Positions 11,844-22,048 are shown, numbered from the stretch's first letter. The stretch: DNA of 64,000 nt from Rhizobium sp. RU33A (GCF_900156055.1 NZ_FTMQ01000003.1:558001-622000); one strand, 5' to 3'. Program-made: numbers and translations. The notes: generated from the sequence alone by a model not told the origin.

Positions 11844-11986
11844 GACTGAATTTCCACCCGGGCTTACGTCCGGGTGGATTTCCGGCTTCATGCCGGTCAC
11901 ACCGGATTCCACCTTGCACCCAAGCGGGCAGGGGGAACTATGCGTAATCTGCCGATTGCACCCGGAAAAGAAAAAGGAAAAGGACA
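11844..11986 (+). other. Hairpin-bearing spacer between rplR and rpsE
   Basis: Contains a perfect 9-bp stem TCCACCCGG/CCGGGTGGA (11853-11861 with 11870-11878) and then CCGGC/GCCGG (11882-11886 with 11892-11896). There is no long T run after either, so attenuation or mRNA processing is as likely as termination. A purine-rich AAAAGGAAAAGGACA precedes the rpsE start. Confidence 0.45.
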
Positions 11987-12556
11987 ATGGCACAAGAAAA
12001 GCGTGGTTCGCGCGATGATCGCCAGAACCGTGAAGAGCGCGATAGCGAGTTTGTCGACAAGCTGGTCGCCATCAACCGCGTCGCCAAGGTAGTTAAGGGC
12101 GGCCGTCGCTTCGGCTTCGCAGCCCTCGTCGTCGTTGGCGACCAGAAGGGCCGTGTAGGTTTCGGTCATGGCAAGGCACGTGAAGTGCCGGAAGCCATCC
12201 GCAAAGCGACTGAAGCTGCCAAGCGCGACTTGATCTTCGTTCCCCTGCGTGACGGCCGTACGCTGCATCACGACGTCAATGGCCGCCACGGCGCCGGCAA
12301 GGTTCTGCTGCGCTCCGCTAAGGCTGGTACCGGCATCATCGCCGGTGGTCCGATGCGCGCCGTGTTCGAAACGCTCGGCATGTCGGACGTCGTCGCCAAG
12401 TCGACCGGTTCGTCGAACCCCTACAACATGGTTCGTGCAACGTTTGACGCCCTGAAGGCTCAGGTGCATCCGAAGGATGTGGCAGCTCAGCGTGGCCTCA
12501 AGTATGCTACGCTCCAGGCTCGCCGCGCTGCCTCCGGCAACGCAGCTGAAGAATAA
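11987..12556 (+). CDS. rpsE: Ribosomal protein S5
   Basis: 30S protein uS5, important for decoding accuracy and mRNA unwinding at the entry site. 189 residues. Conserved core [23 protein letters not shown], and a second motif around [21 protein letters not shown] broken here only for display. rpmD starts 14 bp after the stop behind AAGAGGAG. Confidence 0.97.
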   Translation: MAQEKRGSRDDRQNREERDSEFVDKLVAINRVAKVVKGGRRFGFAALVVVGDQKGRVGFGHGKAREVPEAIRKATEAAKRDLIFVPLRDGRTLHHDVNGRHGAGKVLLRSAKAGTGIIAGGPMRAVFETLGMSDVVAKSTGSSNPYNMVRATFDALKAQVHPKDVAAQRGLKYATLQARRAASGNAAEE

Positions 12557-12570
12557 GAGGAGTCTGATCC

Positions 12571-12780
12571 ATGGCCAAGGCTACGAAGAAGACTGAAGCA
12601 AAGACGATCACGGTCGAGCAGATCGGTTCGCCTATTCGCCGTCCGGCTGTCCAGCGCGCAACGCTGGTTGGTCTGGGCCTCAACAAGATGCACCGGGTCC
12701 GCACCCTGGAAGATACGCCTTCCGTTCGTGGCATGATCCGTGCTGTCCAGCATCTCGTTCGCGTCGTCGACGAGAAGTGA
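12571..12780 (+). CDS. rpmD: Ribosomal protein L30
   Basis: 50S protein uL30. 69 residues, slightly longer than the E. coli 59-residue form because of a lysine-rich N-terminus. Core [20 protein letters not shown] and [20 protein letters not shown] are typical. Confidence 0.96.
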   Translation: MAKATKKTEAKTITVEQIGSPIRRPAVQRATLVGLGLNKMHRVRTLEDTPSVRGMIRAVQHLVRVVDEK

Positions 12781-12796
12781 GACGGGGGAAGTCATC

Positions 12797-13276
12797 ATGA
12801 AACTGAATGAAATCAAAGACAACGAAGGCTCTTCCAAGGAGCGTATCCGCGTAGGTCGCGGTATCGGTTCCGGCAAAGGCAAGACCGGTGGTCGCGGCGT
12901 CAAGGGTCAGAAGGCTCGTTCGGGCGTTGCCATCAACGGCTTCGAAGGCGGTCAGATGCCCATCTACCGCCGCCTGCCGAAGCGCGGCTTCAACAACATC
13001 TTCGCATCGGAATACGTTACCGTTTCTCTCGGCCGTATTCAGACCGCGATCGATGCTGGCAAGCTCGACGCCAAGGCAACGGTTGATGCCGCTTCGCTCA
13101 AGGCAGCCGGTGTGATCCGCCGCGTCAAGGACGGCGTTCGCGTCCTGTCCGACGGCGAGTTGAAGGCAAAGATCACGATCGAAGCCGCCGGCGCCTCCAA
13201 GGCCGCTGTCGAGAAGATCGAAAAGGCTGGCGCTTCCATCAAGCTGCTCGAAGCAGCCAAGGAAGCCGCTGAATAA
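12797..13276 (+). CDS. rplO: Ribosomal protein L15
   Basis: 50S late assembly protein uL15. 159 residues. The ATG at 12797 was chosen ([20 protein letters not shown]) because the upstream in-frame extension overlaps rpmD and lacks homology to L15. Glycine-rich [20 protein letters not shown] and [15 protein letters not shown] are signatures. A terminator-like hairpin follows directly. Confidence 0.97.
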   Translation: MKLNEIKDNEGSSKERIRVGRGIGSGKGKTGGRGVKGQKARSGVAINGFEGGQMPIYRRLPKRGFNNIFASEYVTVSLGRIQTAIDAGKLDAKATVDAASLKAAGVIRRVKDGVRVLSDGELKAKITIEAAGASKAAVEKIEKAGASIKLLEAAKEAAE

Positions 13277-13285
13277 GTGACAGAC

Positions 13286-13318
13286 AATCGCCCGGGGTGC
13301 TTCACACCGGGCGATTTT
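13286..13318 (+). terminator. Terminator-like hairpin between rplO and secY
   Basis: Perfect 10-bp stem AATCGCCCGG/CCGGGCGATT (13286-13295 with 13307-13316) with GTG/CAC pairing in the loop, then TTTTGC. It lies 9 bp after the rplO stop. Since secY is normally co-transcribed with rplO, this may be an attenuator rather than a full stop. Confidence 0.65.
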
Positions 13319-13514
13319 GCTCCCATATGTGAGCCTCACGATCCCAGGACGGAATCGACGTCGTTTCGTCTTCCGGGTTATCTGGAAAACAAGTGTGTGA
13401 GGCATGCGGTTGTTCGCAACTTCTCCCGCGCCCTGTTTTCTGAAAAACAGTTTGAACGAATAGCCTCCGGCTTCGACGGAATACCGTCTCCGGTTTAGGT
13501 TTGCGGAGAATTCT
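13319..13514 (+). promoter_or_regulatory. secY leader region
   Basis: 196-bp non-coding stretch before secY. A 7-bp stem CTGTTTT/AAAACAG with a 4-nt loop (13433-13439 with 13444-13450) is followed by TTTG, and GACGG/CCGTC pairs at about 13479-13492. TGCGGAGAATTCT is the ribosome site region of secY. No clear promoter hexamers seen. Confidence 0.35.
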
Positions 13515-14851
<1,337 letters not shown>

Positions 14852-14855
<4 letters not shown>

Positions 14856-15502
14856 GACTGATTCTGTTAGGACCGCCGGGCGCGGGTAAGGGGACCCAAG
14901 CCCAGCGGATCGTGGAGAAGCACGGCATTCCGCAGCTTTCCACCGGTGACATGCTTCGTGCCGCGGTTTCCGCCGGTACGGAGGTCGGGAAACGCGCCAA
15001 GGCTGTCATGGACGCCGGCAAGCTTGTTTCCGACGATATCGTCATCGCCATCGTCTCCGAGCGCATTGATGCGCCCGACTGTGCCAATGGCTTCATTCTC
15101 GATGGCTTTCCCCGGACGCTCGTCCAGGCGGATGCCACCGAGGCGATGCTCAAGGGCAAGGACCTCGATCTCTCGGCAGTCGTTGAGATTCGCGTCGATG
15201 ACGAGATCCTCGCGGATCGAATCGCCGGTCGCTACACCTGTGCCAACTGTGGCGCCGGTTATCACGACGAGAACCTGAAGCCGAAGGTGGATGGCGTCTG
15301 CGACAAGTGTGGTTCGACTCATTTCAAGCGTCGTCCTGACGACAACCGTGATACGGTCCGCACCCGCTTGCAGGCCTATTACAAGGAGACATCGCCGCTG
15401 ATCGGCTATTACCACGCTAAGGGTAAGCTGCATTCGGTCGACGGCATGGGTGAGATCGATGCCGTCACCGGCGAGATCGAGGCCATTCTCGCCAAGCTCT
15501 AG
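14852..15502 (+). CDS. adk: Adenylate kinase with zinc-type lid
   Basis: Interconverts AMP + ATP and 2 ADP. 216 residues. P-loop [11 protein letters not shown] at residues 7-17, NMP-binding region STGDMLRAA, and [12 protein letters not shown]. The lid carries CANC and CDKC cysteine pairs, the four-cysteine zinc-binding form found in Gram-positives and several alphaproteobacteria, instead of the H/S/D/T lid of E. coli. Coupled to secY by overlap. Confidence 0.97.
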
Positions 15503-15533
15503 AGGCTGGCAGTCCTAAGAATCTTCGCGGGGC

Positions 15534-15655
15534 CGGTTGCTTTCGGCAACCGATTCCGCTAAAGACCGCGCCAACTCGCGACATGACTGCGATCGGCGCG
15601 TTCTTCCAAAACGCTGGGAGACCGGGTTCGATCGTTTTGGTTTGTCGAGAACCCG
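15534..15655 (+). promoter_or_regulatory. Candidate pseudoknot leader upstream of rpsM
   Basis: In the 231-bp adk-rpsM spacer. A simple hairpin CGGTTGC/GCAACCG (15534-15540 with 15546-15552) is followed by two interleaved perfect stems: CCAAAACG/CGTTTTGG (15606-15613 with 15633-15640) and CGGGTTC/GAACCCG (15623-15629 with 15649-15655). Arms alternate A1-B1-A2-B2, the order of an H-type pseudoknot, with 9-, 3- and 8-nt connectors; alternatively the two are competing hairpins. The E. coli alpha operon leader is also a pseudoknot, bound by S4, but no sequence similarity is claimed. Confidence 0.5.
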
Positions 15656-15733
15656 AATTGTAATTGCGGTCCCTTTGGGCCGTGTAACGAGACACCACTT
15701 GCCGGATGGCAACTGGAAGCAAGGAGAATAGGC

Positions 15734-16102
15734 GTGGCACGTATCGCTGGCGTCAACATCCCGACTGCGAAGCGCGTTGTTATCGCGCTGACCTATATTC
15801 ACGGGATTGGACCGAAGTTCGCATCGGAAATCATGGAGAAGGTCGGTCTTCCGGCCGACAAGCGCGTTCATCAGCTGACCGACGCTGAAGTTCTTCAGAT
15901 CCGCGAAACCATCGACCGCGACTACCAGGTCGAAGGCGACCTGCGTCGCGATACCGCGATGAACATCAAGCGTCTGATGGACCTTGGCTGCTACCGTGGC
16001 CTGCGCCATCGTCGTGGTCTCCCGGTTCGCGGTCAGCGCACGCACACCAACGCCCGCACCCGCAAGGGTCCGGCGAAGGCGATCGCTGGTAAGAAGAAGT
16101 AA
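15734..16102 (+). CDS. rpsM: Ribosomal protein S13
   Basis: 30S head protein uS13, contacting the P-site tRNA and L5. GTG start at 15734, preceded by AAGGAGAATAGGC. 122 residues: [20 protein letters not shown] at the start and the basic C-terminal [15 protein letters not shown]. First gene of the alpha operon. Confidence 0.97.
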   Translation: MARIAGVNIPTAKRVVIALTYIHGIGPKFASEIMEKVGLPADKRVHQLTDAEVLQIRETIDRDYQVEGDLRRDTAMNIKRLMDLGCYRGLRHRRGLPVRGQRTHTNARTRKGPAKAIAGKKK

Positions 16103-16231
16103 TTTTTCGCGGCATTCGGAAAAGGGCAGTGGGCGTCGGGGTGACCTGATGCCCACTGCCTTCATCCTGTTGCCGCGATTGGTGTAGCCGCTGGCATTAC
16201 GGCGGTGCTTAGATCAACTGAAAGGAAGACC
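16103..16231 (+). other. Hairpin spacer between rpsM and rpsK
   Basis: Holds a perfect 10-bp stem GGCAGTGGGC/GCCCACTGCC (16125-16134 with 16151-16160) with a 16-nt loop. No T run follows. In most bacteria rpsK follows rpsM after a few bases. Confidence 0.45.
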
Positions 16232-16621
16232 ATGGCCAAGGAAGCCACACGCGTTCGCCGTCGCGAACGCAAAAACATCTCGTCGGGCGTTGCTCACGTC
16301 AACTCGACCTTCAACAACACGATGATCACCATCACCGACGCACAGGGCAACGCGATTGCCTGGTCGTCTGCTGGTGCCAAGGGCTTCAAGGGTTCGCGTA
16401 AGTCGACTCCGTTTGCTGCCCAGATCGCTGCTGAAGACTGCGCCAAGAAGGCTCAGGAACACGGCATGAAGACGCTGGAAGTTGAAGTTTGCGGTCCGGG
16501 CTCCGGTCGTGAATCCGCTCTGCGCGCCCTCCAGGCTGCCGGCTTCATGATCACGTCCATCCGCGACGTGACCCCGATCCCGCACAATGGCTGCCGTCCG
16601 CGCAAGAAGCGTCGCGTCTAA
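16232..16621 (+). CDS. rpsK: Ribosomal protein S11
   Basis: 30S platform protein uS11. 129 residues. The ATG at 16232 follows GAAAGGAAGACC and gives [19 protein letters not shown], the family start; an in-frame ATG nine codons upstream is less likely. Motifs [19 protein letters not shown] and [11 protein letters not shown] are intact. rpsD, which follows rpsK in E. coli, is absent. Confidence 0.97.
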   Translation: MAKEATRVRRRERKNISSGVAHVNSTFNNTMITITDAQGNAIAWSSAGAKGFKGSRKSTPFAAQIAAEDCAKKAQEHGMKTLEVEVCGPGSGRESALRALQAAGFMITSIRDVTPIPHNGCRPRKKRRV

Positions 16622-16636
16622 TCATTCTTCGTTTTG

Positions 16637-16662
16637 CCGGGCAGGCGTATTCGCCTTCCCGG
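16637..16662 (+). other. Hairpin between rpsK and rpoA
   Basis: CCGGG (16637-16641) pairs with CCCGG (16658-16662), enclosing AGGCG/CGCCT (16643-16647 with 16652-16656). No T run. It occupies the place where rpsD would be in the gammaproteobacterial operon. Confidence 0.45.
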
Positions 16663-16719
16663 TGCTTCTCATATTCGGCCGTCACGATTGAATGGTGATG
16701 GCGAACGGAAGGTAAAATC

Positions 16720-17730
16720 ATGATTCAGAAGAATTGGCAGGAACTGATCAAGCCGAACAAGGTGGAATTCTCCTCCTCCGGCCGCACCAAGGCGACGCTC
16801 GTCGCCGAGCCGCTTGAGCGTGGCTTCGGCCTGACGCTCGGCAACGCTCTGCGTCGCGTTCTCCTGTCGTCGCTTCGTGGTGCAGCCGTCACGGCTGTCC
16901 AGATCGACGGCGTTCTGCACGAGTTCTCGTCTATCCCGGGCGTTCGCGAAGATGTCACCGACATCGTCCTGAACATCAAGGAAATCGCCATCAAGATGGA
17001 CGGCGACGATGCCAAGCGCATGGTTGTCCGTAAGCAGGGTCCGGGCGTTGTAACCGCCGGTGACATCCAGACGGTCGGCGACATTGAGATCCTGAACCCC
17101 AACCACGTGATCTGCACCCTCGACGAGGGCGCTGAAATCCGCATGGAGTTCACGGTCAACAACGGCAAGGGCTACGTGCCTGCCGAGCGCAACCGCGCAG
17201 AAGATGCACCGATCGGTCTTATCCCGGTCGACAGCCTCTACTCGCCGGTCAAGAAGGTGTCCTACAAGGTCGAAAACACCCGTGAGGGCCAGGTTCTCGA
17301 CTATGACAAGCTGCTGATGACCATCGAAACCGATGGCTCCGTCACCGGTGAGGACGCTGTCGCTTTCGCGGCCCGCATTCTTCAGGACCAGCTCGGCGTA
17401 TTCGTCAACTTCGACGAACCGCAGAAGGAAGCCGAAGAGGAAGCCGTCACCGAGCTCGCCTTCAACCCGGCTCTGCTCAAGAAGGTTGATGAACTCGAAT
17501 TGTCTGTCCGCTCGGCGAACTGCCTGAAGAACGACAACATCGTGTACATCGGCGATCTGATCCAGAAGACCGAAGCAGAGATGCTGCGCACGCCGAACTT
17601 TGGTCGCAAGTCGCTGAACGAAATCAAGGAAGTTCTCGCTTCCATGGGTCTGCACCTCGGTATGGAAGTACCGGCATGGCCGCCCGAGAACATCGAAGAT
17701 CTCGCAAAGCGTTACGAAGACCAATATTAA
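16720..17730 (+). CDS. rpoA: RNA polymerase alpha subunit
   Basis: Alpha subunit that dimerises to assemble core RNA polymerase and contacts UP elements and activators. 336 residues. N-terminal domain with [20 protein letters not shown]; an acidic linker EEAEEE-like around residue 237; C-terminal helix-hairpin domain with [14 protein letters not shown] and [18 protein letters not shown]. Ribosome site GGAAGG upstream. Confidence 0.98.
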   Translation: MIQKNWQELIKPNKVEFSSSGRTKATLVAEPLERGFGLTLGNALRRVLLSSLRGAAVTAVQIDGVLHEFSSIPGVREDVTDIVLNIKEIAIKMDGDDAKRMVVRKQGPGVVTAGDIQTVGDIEILNPNHVICTLDEGAEIRMEFTVNNGKGYVPAERNRAEDAPIGLIPVDSLYSPVKKVSYKVENTREGQVLDYDKLLMTIETDGSVTGEDAVAFAARILQDQLGVFVNFDEPQKEAEEEAVTELAFNPALLKKVDELELSVRSANCLKNDNIVYIGDLIQKTEAEMLRTPNFGRKSLNEIKEVLASMGLHLGMEVPAWPPENIEDLAKRYEDQY

Positions 17731-17738
17731 TAACAGTG

Positions 17739-17765
17739 AAGGCAGCCTCTAAGCCTGCCTTTCCC
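17739..17765 (+). terminator. Hairpin after rpoA
   Basis: AAGGCAG/CTGCCTT stem (17739-17745 with 17755-17761), 9-nt loop, then TCCCC. Weak as a terminator because the T run is short; rplQ downstream may still be co-transcribed. Confidence 0.35.
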
Positions 17766-17846
17766 CGTCAAACTGCGGGCGAATGCCCGTATGTGTCAGG
17801 AAACGGCAGCCTCTGAGACAGAGCCTGCACTCAAAGGAGAATAGCA

Positions 17847-18269
17847 ATGCGCCACCAGAAAGCCGGCCGCAAGCTGAACCGTACCGCCAGCCACCGTAAG
17901 GCGATGTTCGCCAACATGGCTGCTTCGCTCATCACCCATGAGCAGATCGTCACCACGCTCCCGAAGGCGAAGGAAATTCGCCCGATCGTCGAGAAGCTGG
18001 TCACCCTCGGCAAGCGCGGCGACCTGCACGCTCGTCGTCAGGCCATCTCGCAGATCAAGGACGTTGATGCCGTCCGGAAGCTGTTCGACGCCATCGCAAC
18101 GCGTTACGCCACCCGCAACGGCGGCTACCTGCGTATCATGAAGGCCGGTTTCCGCCAGGGCGACAATGCCGCCATGGCTGTGATCGAATTCGTCGAACGC
18201 GACGTTGATGCCAAGGGCGCAGCCGACAAGGCCCGCGTCGCCGCCGAAGCCGAAGCTGAAGCAGCGTAA
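17847..18269 (+). CDS. rplQ: Ribosomal protein L17
   Basis: 50S protein bL17 near the tunnel exit. 140 residues, with [20 protein letters not shown] and the [18 protein letters not shown] motif; the C-terminus is an alanine-rich extension of about 20 residues. Ribosome site AAAGGAG. Last gene of the cluster, closed by a strong terminator. Confidence 0.97.
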   Translation: MRHQKAGRKLNRTASHRKAMFANMAASLITHEQIVTTLPKAKEIRPIVEKLVTLGKRGDLHARRQAISQIKDVDAVRKLFDAIATRYATRNGGYLRIMKAGFRQGDNAAMAVIEFVERDVDAKGAADKARVAAEAEAEAA

Positions 18270-18293
18270 GTTTCCTCCCGTAAGGGAAGGATG

Positions 18294-18326
18294 AAAAAGC
18301 CGGGTGAGCGATCACCCGGCTTTTTG
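18294..18326 (+). terminator. Terminator of the alpha operon
   Basis: Stem GCCGGGTGA/TCACCCGGC (18299-18307 with 18312-18320), extended by AAAAA/TTTTT on the outside, capped by a GCGA tetraloop of the stable GNRA type. It may work in both directions, since the convergent gene at 18351 ends nearby. Confidence 0.9.
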
Positions 18327-18350
18327 CGTTGAGGTGGCACGTCGTCCCAT

Positions 18351-18731
18351 CTACCAGACCTGACGCACGCTTGGGGTTCCGTCGATGTCCGTGTCCACGC
18401 GCACGATGCCCCCATCCAGTCCCGGAAGGTGCAGGCTGCAAGCGGACGGGTAGAATGCTGAGGACGTATAGACGAAGCTCACCGTGCCATTGCTGACGTC
18501 GATGTTTCTGAGCTGGTAATCGCTGTTTGTCAGAAATTCATGGACCTTCGCAAGAGATCCACCGTGCGTTTTGCCATAGGCGCTGATGGCCTCCTTGCTC
18601 GCGATCTCATTGCGGGCCTCGGCGCAGCTCATCTTATCCGCGCCGGCTGGACCAATCGAAGGGGCGATAACGAGATAGGCGATGGCACAGTTCATTAGGA
18701 TGGAGAGAGTCAGCACGGCATTCTTGAACAT
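18351..18731 (-). CDS. Hypothetical protein with N-terminal membrane anchor or signal
   Basis: 126 residues; no family recognised. The N-terminus MFKNAVLTLSILMNCAIAYL is a hydrophobic anchor or uncleaved signal, so the rest is probably periplasmic. It contains three cysteines (one in the hydrophobic N-terminal segment) and ends in a beta-rich stretch. The start at 18731 is preferred because GGTGGAAG precedes it; an alternative ATG six codons upstream has no ribosome site. It lies 53 bp downstream of the sigma factor gene on the same strand and could be read with it. Confidence 0.6.
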   Translation of the reverse strand: MFKNAVLTLSILMNCAIAYLVIAPSIGPAGADKMSCAEARNEIASKEAISAYGKTHGGSLAKVHEFLTNSDYQLRNIDVSNGTVSFVYTSSAFYPSACSLHLPGLDGGIVRVDTDIDGTPSVRQVW

Positions 18732-18784
18732 CGAGCTTCCACCTTCCATTGCAGATCGGCAATCATTGCCCGTCTTTCAGCTCT

Positions 18785-20164
18785 CTAGCCAGTCGCCTGA
18801 TGATTTTGCCTGTCGGTGCTCGGATCGTTCGCAAGCTGCGCGCGCCGCAGGAGAAAGGCGCGCTCCGTGGCATTGATGCTGAGACCCCCGGCCTTCTCAA
18901 ACTCCAGGCGCGCCTCCGACATCCGTCCCAGTCGCATCAGAAAGTCGCCCTTCGCCGCATAGAGCGCCGCGTAACCGGCCAGCTGCGGCTCTGCCTCGAT
19001 CTCCGCCAGCAGCGCCAGTCCCGTCTTTGGTCCAAACGCCATCGCATGCGCCACCGCCCGATTCAGCGCCACGACGGGCGAGGGGAACCGCTCCAACAGC
19101 CGGTCATAGAGCGCGGCGCTCCGACCCCAGTCGGTATCCTCAAACCGCGGCGCCCGCGCATGCACGGCTGCGAGCGCTGCCTGCAGCGCATAAACCCCTT
19201 CATCACCGCCGAGCCGCTTTGCGGTCGCCAACCCATCAAGCCCGCGCTGGATGAGCAACCTGTCCCAGAGGCGCCGGTTTTGCGTTTCCAGCGTATTAGC
19301 ACTGCCATCCGGTCCGATCCGCGCCTTGAAGCGCGAGGCCTGCAGCTCCATGAGGGCCAGCAGCCCATGCGCTTCAGGCTCTTCTGGCGCGAGCCCCACC
19401 AGAATGCGCCCCAGTCGCATGGCCTCATTACACAGCTGCGGCCGTATCAGATCCTCGCCTGAGCTTGACGCATAACCCTCGTTGAAGATCAGGTAGATGA
19501 CTTCCAGCACCGAGGCGAGACGAGCATCGCGCTCTTCGCCGATAGGCACCTCGAAGGCGACTTCACTCTCCCGCAGCACCTTTTTCGCCCGAACGATCCG
19601 CTGCGCCACTGTCGTTTCCTGCGTAAGAAAGGCCCGGGCGATCTCCTCCGTCGCCAGCCCGGCGATGACCTTCAGCGTCAGCGCCGTGCGCTGGTCGCGG
19701 GAGAGCTGCGGATGGCAGGCGGTGAAGATCAGCGACAACCGCTCGTCGCCTATCTCGTCATCAAGTGCGGCCTCGATGGCAGCCTGTTCGTCCGCCCTGC
19801 CGGTCTCGATGTCATGGGCAAGCGACGCTTCGTGCCGGGCCATCATTCGGCGCCGCCGCCACAGGTCAACGGCCCGTCGCTTGGCAGTCGTCATCAGCCA
19901 TCCACCCGGGTTGGGCGGCGTACCGGATGCGGGCCAGGTCGCGAGTGCCGCCACAAGCGCTTCCTGCGCCAGATCCTCGGCGAGGCTCAGATCGCGGACA
20001 TGTCTTGCGAGCCCGGCGACCAGCCGGACCCGCTCCATACGATAGATCCTCTCGATGTCCGGGGGCGCCAGCGCCTGGCTGTCTGCATCCACCGCCCCCG
20101 ACTGTCCGTCTCGTGTCATGATCCCGAGTATGGACGCGGCTTCAGTCCGGTCAACCGCGGTCAT
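18785..20164 (-). CDS. ECF42-type RNA polymerase sigma factor with C-terminal helical domain
   Basis: 459 residues from the ATG at 20164. The N-terminal region 2 reads LSLAEDLAQEALVAALATWP with the NPGGWLMTTAKRRAVDLWRR promoter-melting stretch; region 4 includes GLATEEIARAFLTQETTVAQ. Beyond residue 200 there is a long helical extension (DUF6596/TPR-like) typical of group ECF42 and needed for activity in the family. Starts 4 bp after the VOC gene, so it is the third gene of an operon with a YCII protein, the hallmark of ECF42. No anti-sigma factor is seen, as expected. A second ATG at 20119 would shorten it by 15 residues. Confidence 0.88.
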   Translation of the reverse strand: MTAVDRTEAASILGIMTRDGQSGAVDADSQALAPPDIERIYRMERVRLVAGLARHVRDLSLAEDLAQEALVAALATWPASGTPPNPGGWLMTTAKRRAVDLWRRRRMMARHEASLAHDIETGRADEQAAIEAALDDEIGDERLSLIFTACHPQLSRDQRTALTLKVIAGLATEEIARAFLTQETTVAQRIVRAKKVLRESEVAFEVPIGEERDARLASVLEVIYLIFNEGYASSSGEDLIRPQLCNEAMRLGRILVGLAPEEPEAHGLLALMELQASRFKARIGPDGSANTLETQNRRLWDRLLIQRGLDGLATAKRLGGDEGVYALQAALAAVHARAPRFEDTDWGRSAALYDRLLERFPSPVVALNRAVAHAMAFGPKTGLALLAEIEAEPQLAGYAALYAAKGDFLMRLGRMSEARLEFEKAGGLSINATERAFLLRRAQLANDPSTDRQNHQATG

Positions 20165-20168
20165 CGTG

Positions 20169-20597
20169 TCAGGCGTCGACACCAGTCGTGTCGCCACCGG
20201 CAGCCGCCGGGTCCATCCAGAAGATCTCCCAGACATGCCCGTCCGGATCCTCCACTGAGCGGCTCCACATGAAGCCGTGATCCTGCGGCGGGTTCGGATC
20301 GGCCCGTCCACCGGCAGCACTCGCTGCCCCCACAACCCGGTCGACATCCGCATGCGCCTCGACAGTCAGCGCCAGAAGCGTCTGGCTGGTCGTCTTGGCG
20401 TCTGCAATCGGACGGCTGGTGAAGGTCCGGTAGAAGTCATGCGTCAGGATCATCACGCCGATCGTCTCGGTCAGCATCATGCAGACAGCATTGTCGTTCG
20501 AGAATTGCGGGTTCTTCGTCGCCCCCAGCGCCTCGTAGAAACCGGTCGAGGCAGCAAGGTCCGTCACCGGCAGGTTGATGAAGATCATCTTGTTCAT
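20169..20597 (-). CDS. VOC superfamily (glyoxalase/bleomycin resistance-like) protein
   Basis: 142 residues. Starts MNKMIFINLPVTDLAASTGFY, the typical first beta-alpha unit, and ends with EDPDGHVWEIFWMDP, the second metal-ligand strand with glutamate. The substrate is unknown. It begins 6 bp after the YCII gene stop and ends 4 bp before the sigma gene, so all three are co-transcribed. VOC proteins of this sort commonly accompany ECF42 operons. Confidence 0.85.
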   Translation of the reverse strand: MNKMIFINLPVTDLAASTGFYEALGATKNPQFSNDNAVCMMLTETIGVMILTHDFYRTFTSRPIADAKTTSQTLLALTVEAHADVDRVVGAASAAGGRADPNPPQDHGFMWSRSVEDPDGHVWEIFWMDPAAAGGDTTGVDA

Positions 20598-20603
20598 GAT
20601 GGC

Positions 20604-21041
20604 TCAGCCCTTCGACTTCTGCTGAGCCGCAAGTCCTTCCGCCGCGCGGTCATGGCTCGCCTGTCCCTCGGGGGAGGCGACATCGGCGAAATCTTCCATC
20701 TCGTAGAACGGCCGGATCTCGATCTCGCTCGGTGTCATCATCGGATTCGGGCAACGTTTGACCCAGGCAACGGCCTCGTCCATGTCCTTGACCTCCCAGA
20801 TCCAGTAGCCGGCAACCAGCTCCCGGGTCTCGGCAAAGGGCCCGTCAATCACCCGGCGGTCCGGCCCGTCGAAGGCAATCCGCTTGCCCGTCTTTGAGGG
20901 CTTCAAGCCGTCGCCCGAGAGCATGATGCCGGCCTGCACCAGTTCCTCGTTGAACTTGCCCATGGCCTCGAACAATTCGGGCGGCGGCATGATGCCTTCT
21001 TCGCTGTCTTCAGTCGCCTTCACCATCACCATGACACGCAT
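20604..21041 (-). CDS. YCII-related (DGPF) domain protein
   Basis: 145 residues. MRVMVMVKATEDSEEGIMPP at the start, and the DGPF signature in VIDGPFAETRELVAGYWIWEV. These small ferredoxin-like-fold proteins are the standard partners of ECF42 sigma factors and are their usual targets, but their activity is unknown. The ATG at 21041 follows GAGAGGAG by 7 bp; an in-frame upstream ATG has no ribosome site. First gene of the operon, so the ECF42 promoter should lie in 21042-21154. Confidence 0.88.
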   Translation of the reverse strand: MRVMVMVKATEDSEEGIMPPPELFEAMGKFNEELVQAGIMLSGDGLKPSKTGKRIAFDGPDRRVIDGPFAETRELVAGYWIWEVKDMDEAVAWVKRCPNPMMTPSEIEIRPFYEMEDFADVASPEGQASHDRAAEGLAAQQKSKG

Positions 21042-21154
21042 GTCTTCACTCCTCTCGTTGTCAAGACCGCCCTTGCGATCCTGCTCCCCCAAACGAATGA
21101 GCTAAACCCATTTCGACACGACATGCGAAAAAAATCTGTCGCGGTCTGTGTCGG

Positions 21155-22048
21155 TCACTTTGGAATGTGGATCGTCGCGCGAATATGCTTGAGCGAGGCA
21201 ACGATCGTAAACGTCATCATCACCAGCAGCGTCCAGGAACTCCACTTGCCCAGATGCACCGTCGACCAGGCGCCCAGCTGGTTCGGATAGTGCCAGATCG
21301 CAAAGAAGGTCGAGATGTTCTCGGCCACCCAGATGAAGAAGCCGATCAGGATGAAGGCAAGCAGCATCGGCATCTGCCGGTCGCGGTCGAAGGGCCGGTA
21401 GATGACGGTGGTGCGCGCATAGAGCCCGATGGCAAGCGCTGCCAGATACCAGCGATAATCGCCGATATAATGATGGGTGAAGAAGTTGAGGTAGATCGCG
21501 ACAGCCACGCCGATTGCCATCCAGTAGGGCGGGTGATGGCGGATGCGCACATCAAGCAGGCGCCAGGCCTGGATGATGTAGCTGCCGACGGCGGCATACA
21601 TGAAGCCGGAGAACAAGGGCACGCCGAGCAGCTTCGTATAGGCGAAGTCCTGATAGGTCCAAGACGGATTGGCACCGGCGGTCTTGAAGGCTTCGAGCGC
21701 GAAACCAACCACGTGGAAGAGGCAGATCGCCTTCAGCTCGTCCATCGTCTCGAGTTTGGTCCAGACCATCCAGATCTGGATGGCAAGCGCGATGATCAGC
21801 AGGACGTCATAGCGCGGAATACCGAAGAGACCGGCGCGCGGTACAGCAAAGATCGAGATGAAGAACAGGCCGGCAAACAGACAGGCCCGCGCCTCCTTGA
21901 TGCCGAACATGACGAACTCGACGGCGAATCGCCGGATGCCGGTCAATTGCGGATGCGGAGCATTGTCGATCAGTCGCCGATCCAGCGCGCTCAGCAGATC
22001 CTTGCGCCCCTCTGCCACCAGTGTCATTTGCCAGCCCCGCTGTTGCAT
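21155..22048 (-). CDS. DUF817 family integral membrane protein
   Basis: 297 residues with about eight hydrophobic segments. Matches the DUF817 (YoaT-like) family by its RFAVEFVMFGIKEARACLF start and the motif WTYQDFAYTKLLGVPLFSGF. Function unknown. The start could be ATG 22048 or ATG 22027 (MTLVAEGRK); neither has a strong ribosome site. Divergent from the DUF2809 gene, with 28 bp between the two starts. Confidence 0.8.
   Translation of the reverse strand: MQQRGWQMTLVAEGRKDLLSALDRRLIDNAPHPQLTGIRRFAVEFVMFGIKEARACLFAGLFFISIFAVPRAGLFGIPRYDVLLIIALAIQIWMVWTKLETMDELKAICLFHVVGFALEAFKTAGANPSWTYQDFAYTKLLGVPLFSGFMYAAVGSYIIQAWRLLDVRIRHHPPYWMAIGVAVAIYLNFFTHHYIGDYRWYLAALAIGLYARTTVIYRPFDRDRQMPMLLAFILIGFFIWVAENISTFFAIWHYPNQLGAWSTVHLGKWSSWTLLVMMTFTIVASLKHIRATIHIPK

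Noticed and set aside
3930-12469. Long minus-strand open frames opposite the ribosomal genes (for example 3930-4679, 9452-11077, 10800-11993)
   Set aside because: They are shadows caused by high G+C and biased codon use; none has a ribosome site or family resemblance, and each lies opposite a certain gene.
16621-16719. Expected rpsD between rpsK and rpoA
   Set aside because: Only 98 bp with a hairpin are present; no S4 fragment is readable, in line with rpsD lying elsewhere in alphaproteobacteria.
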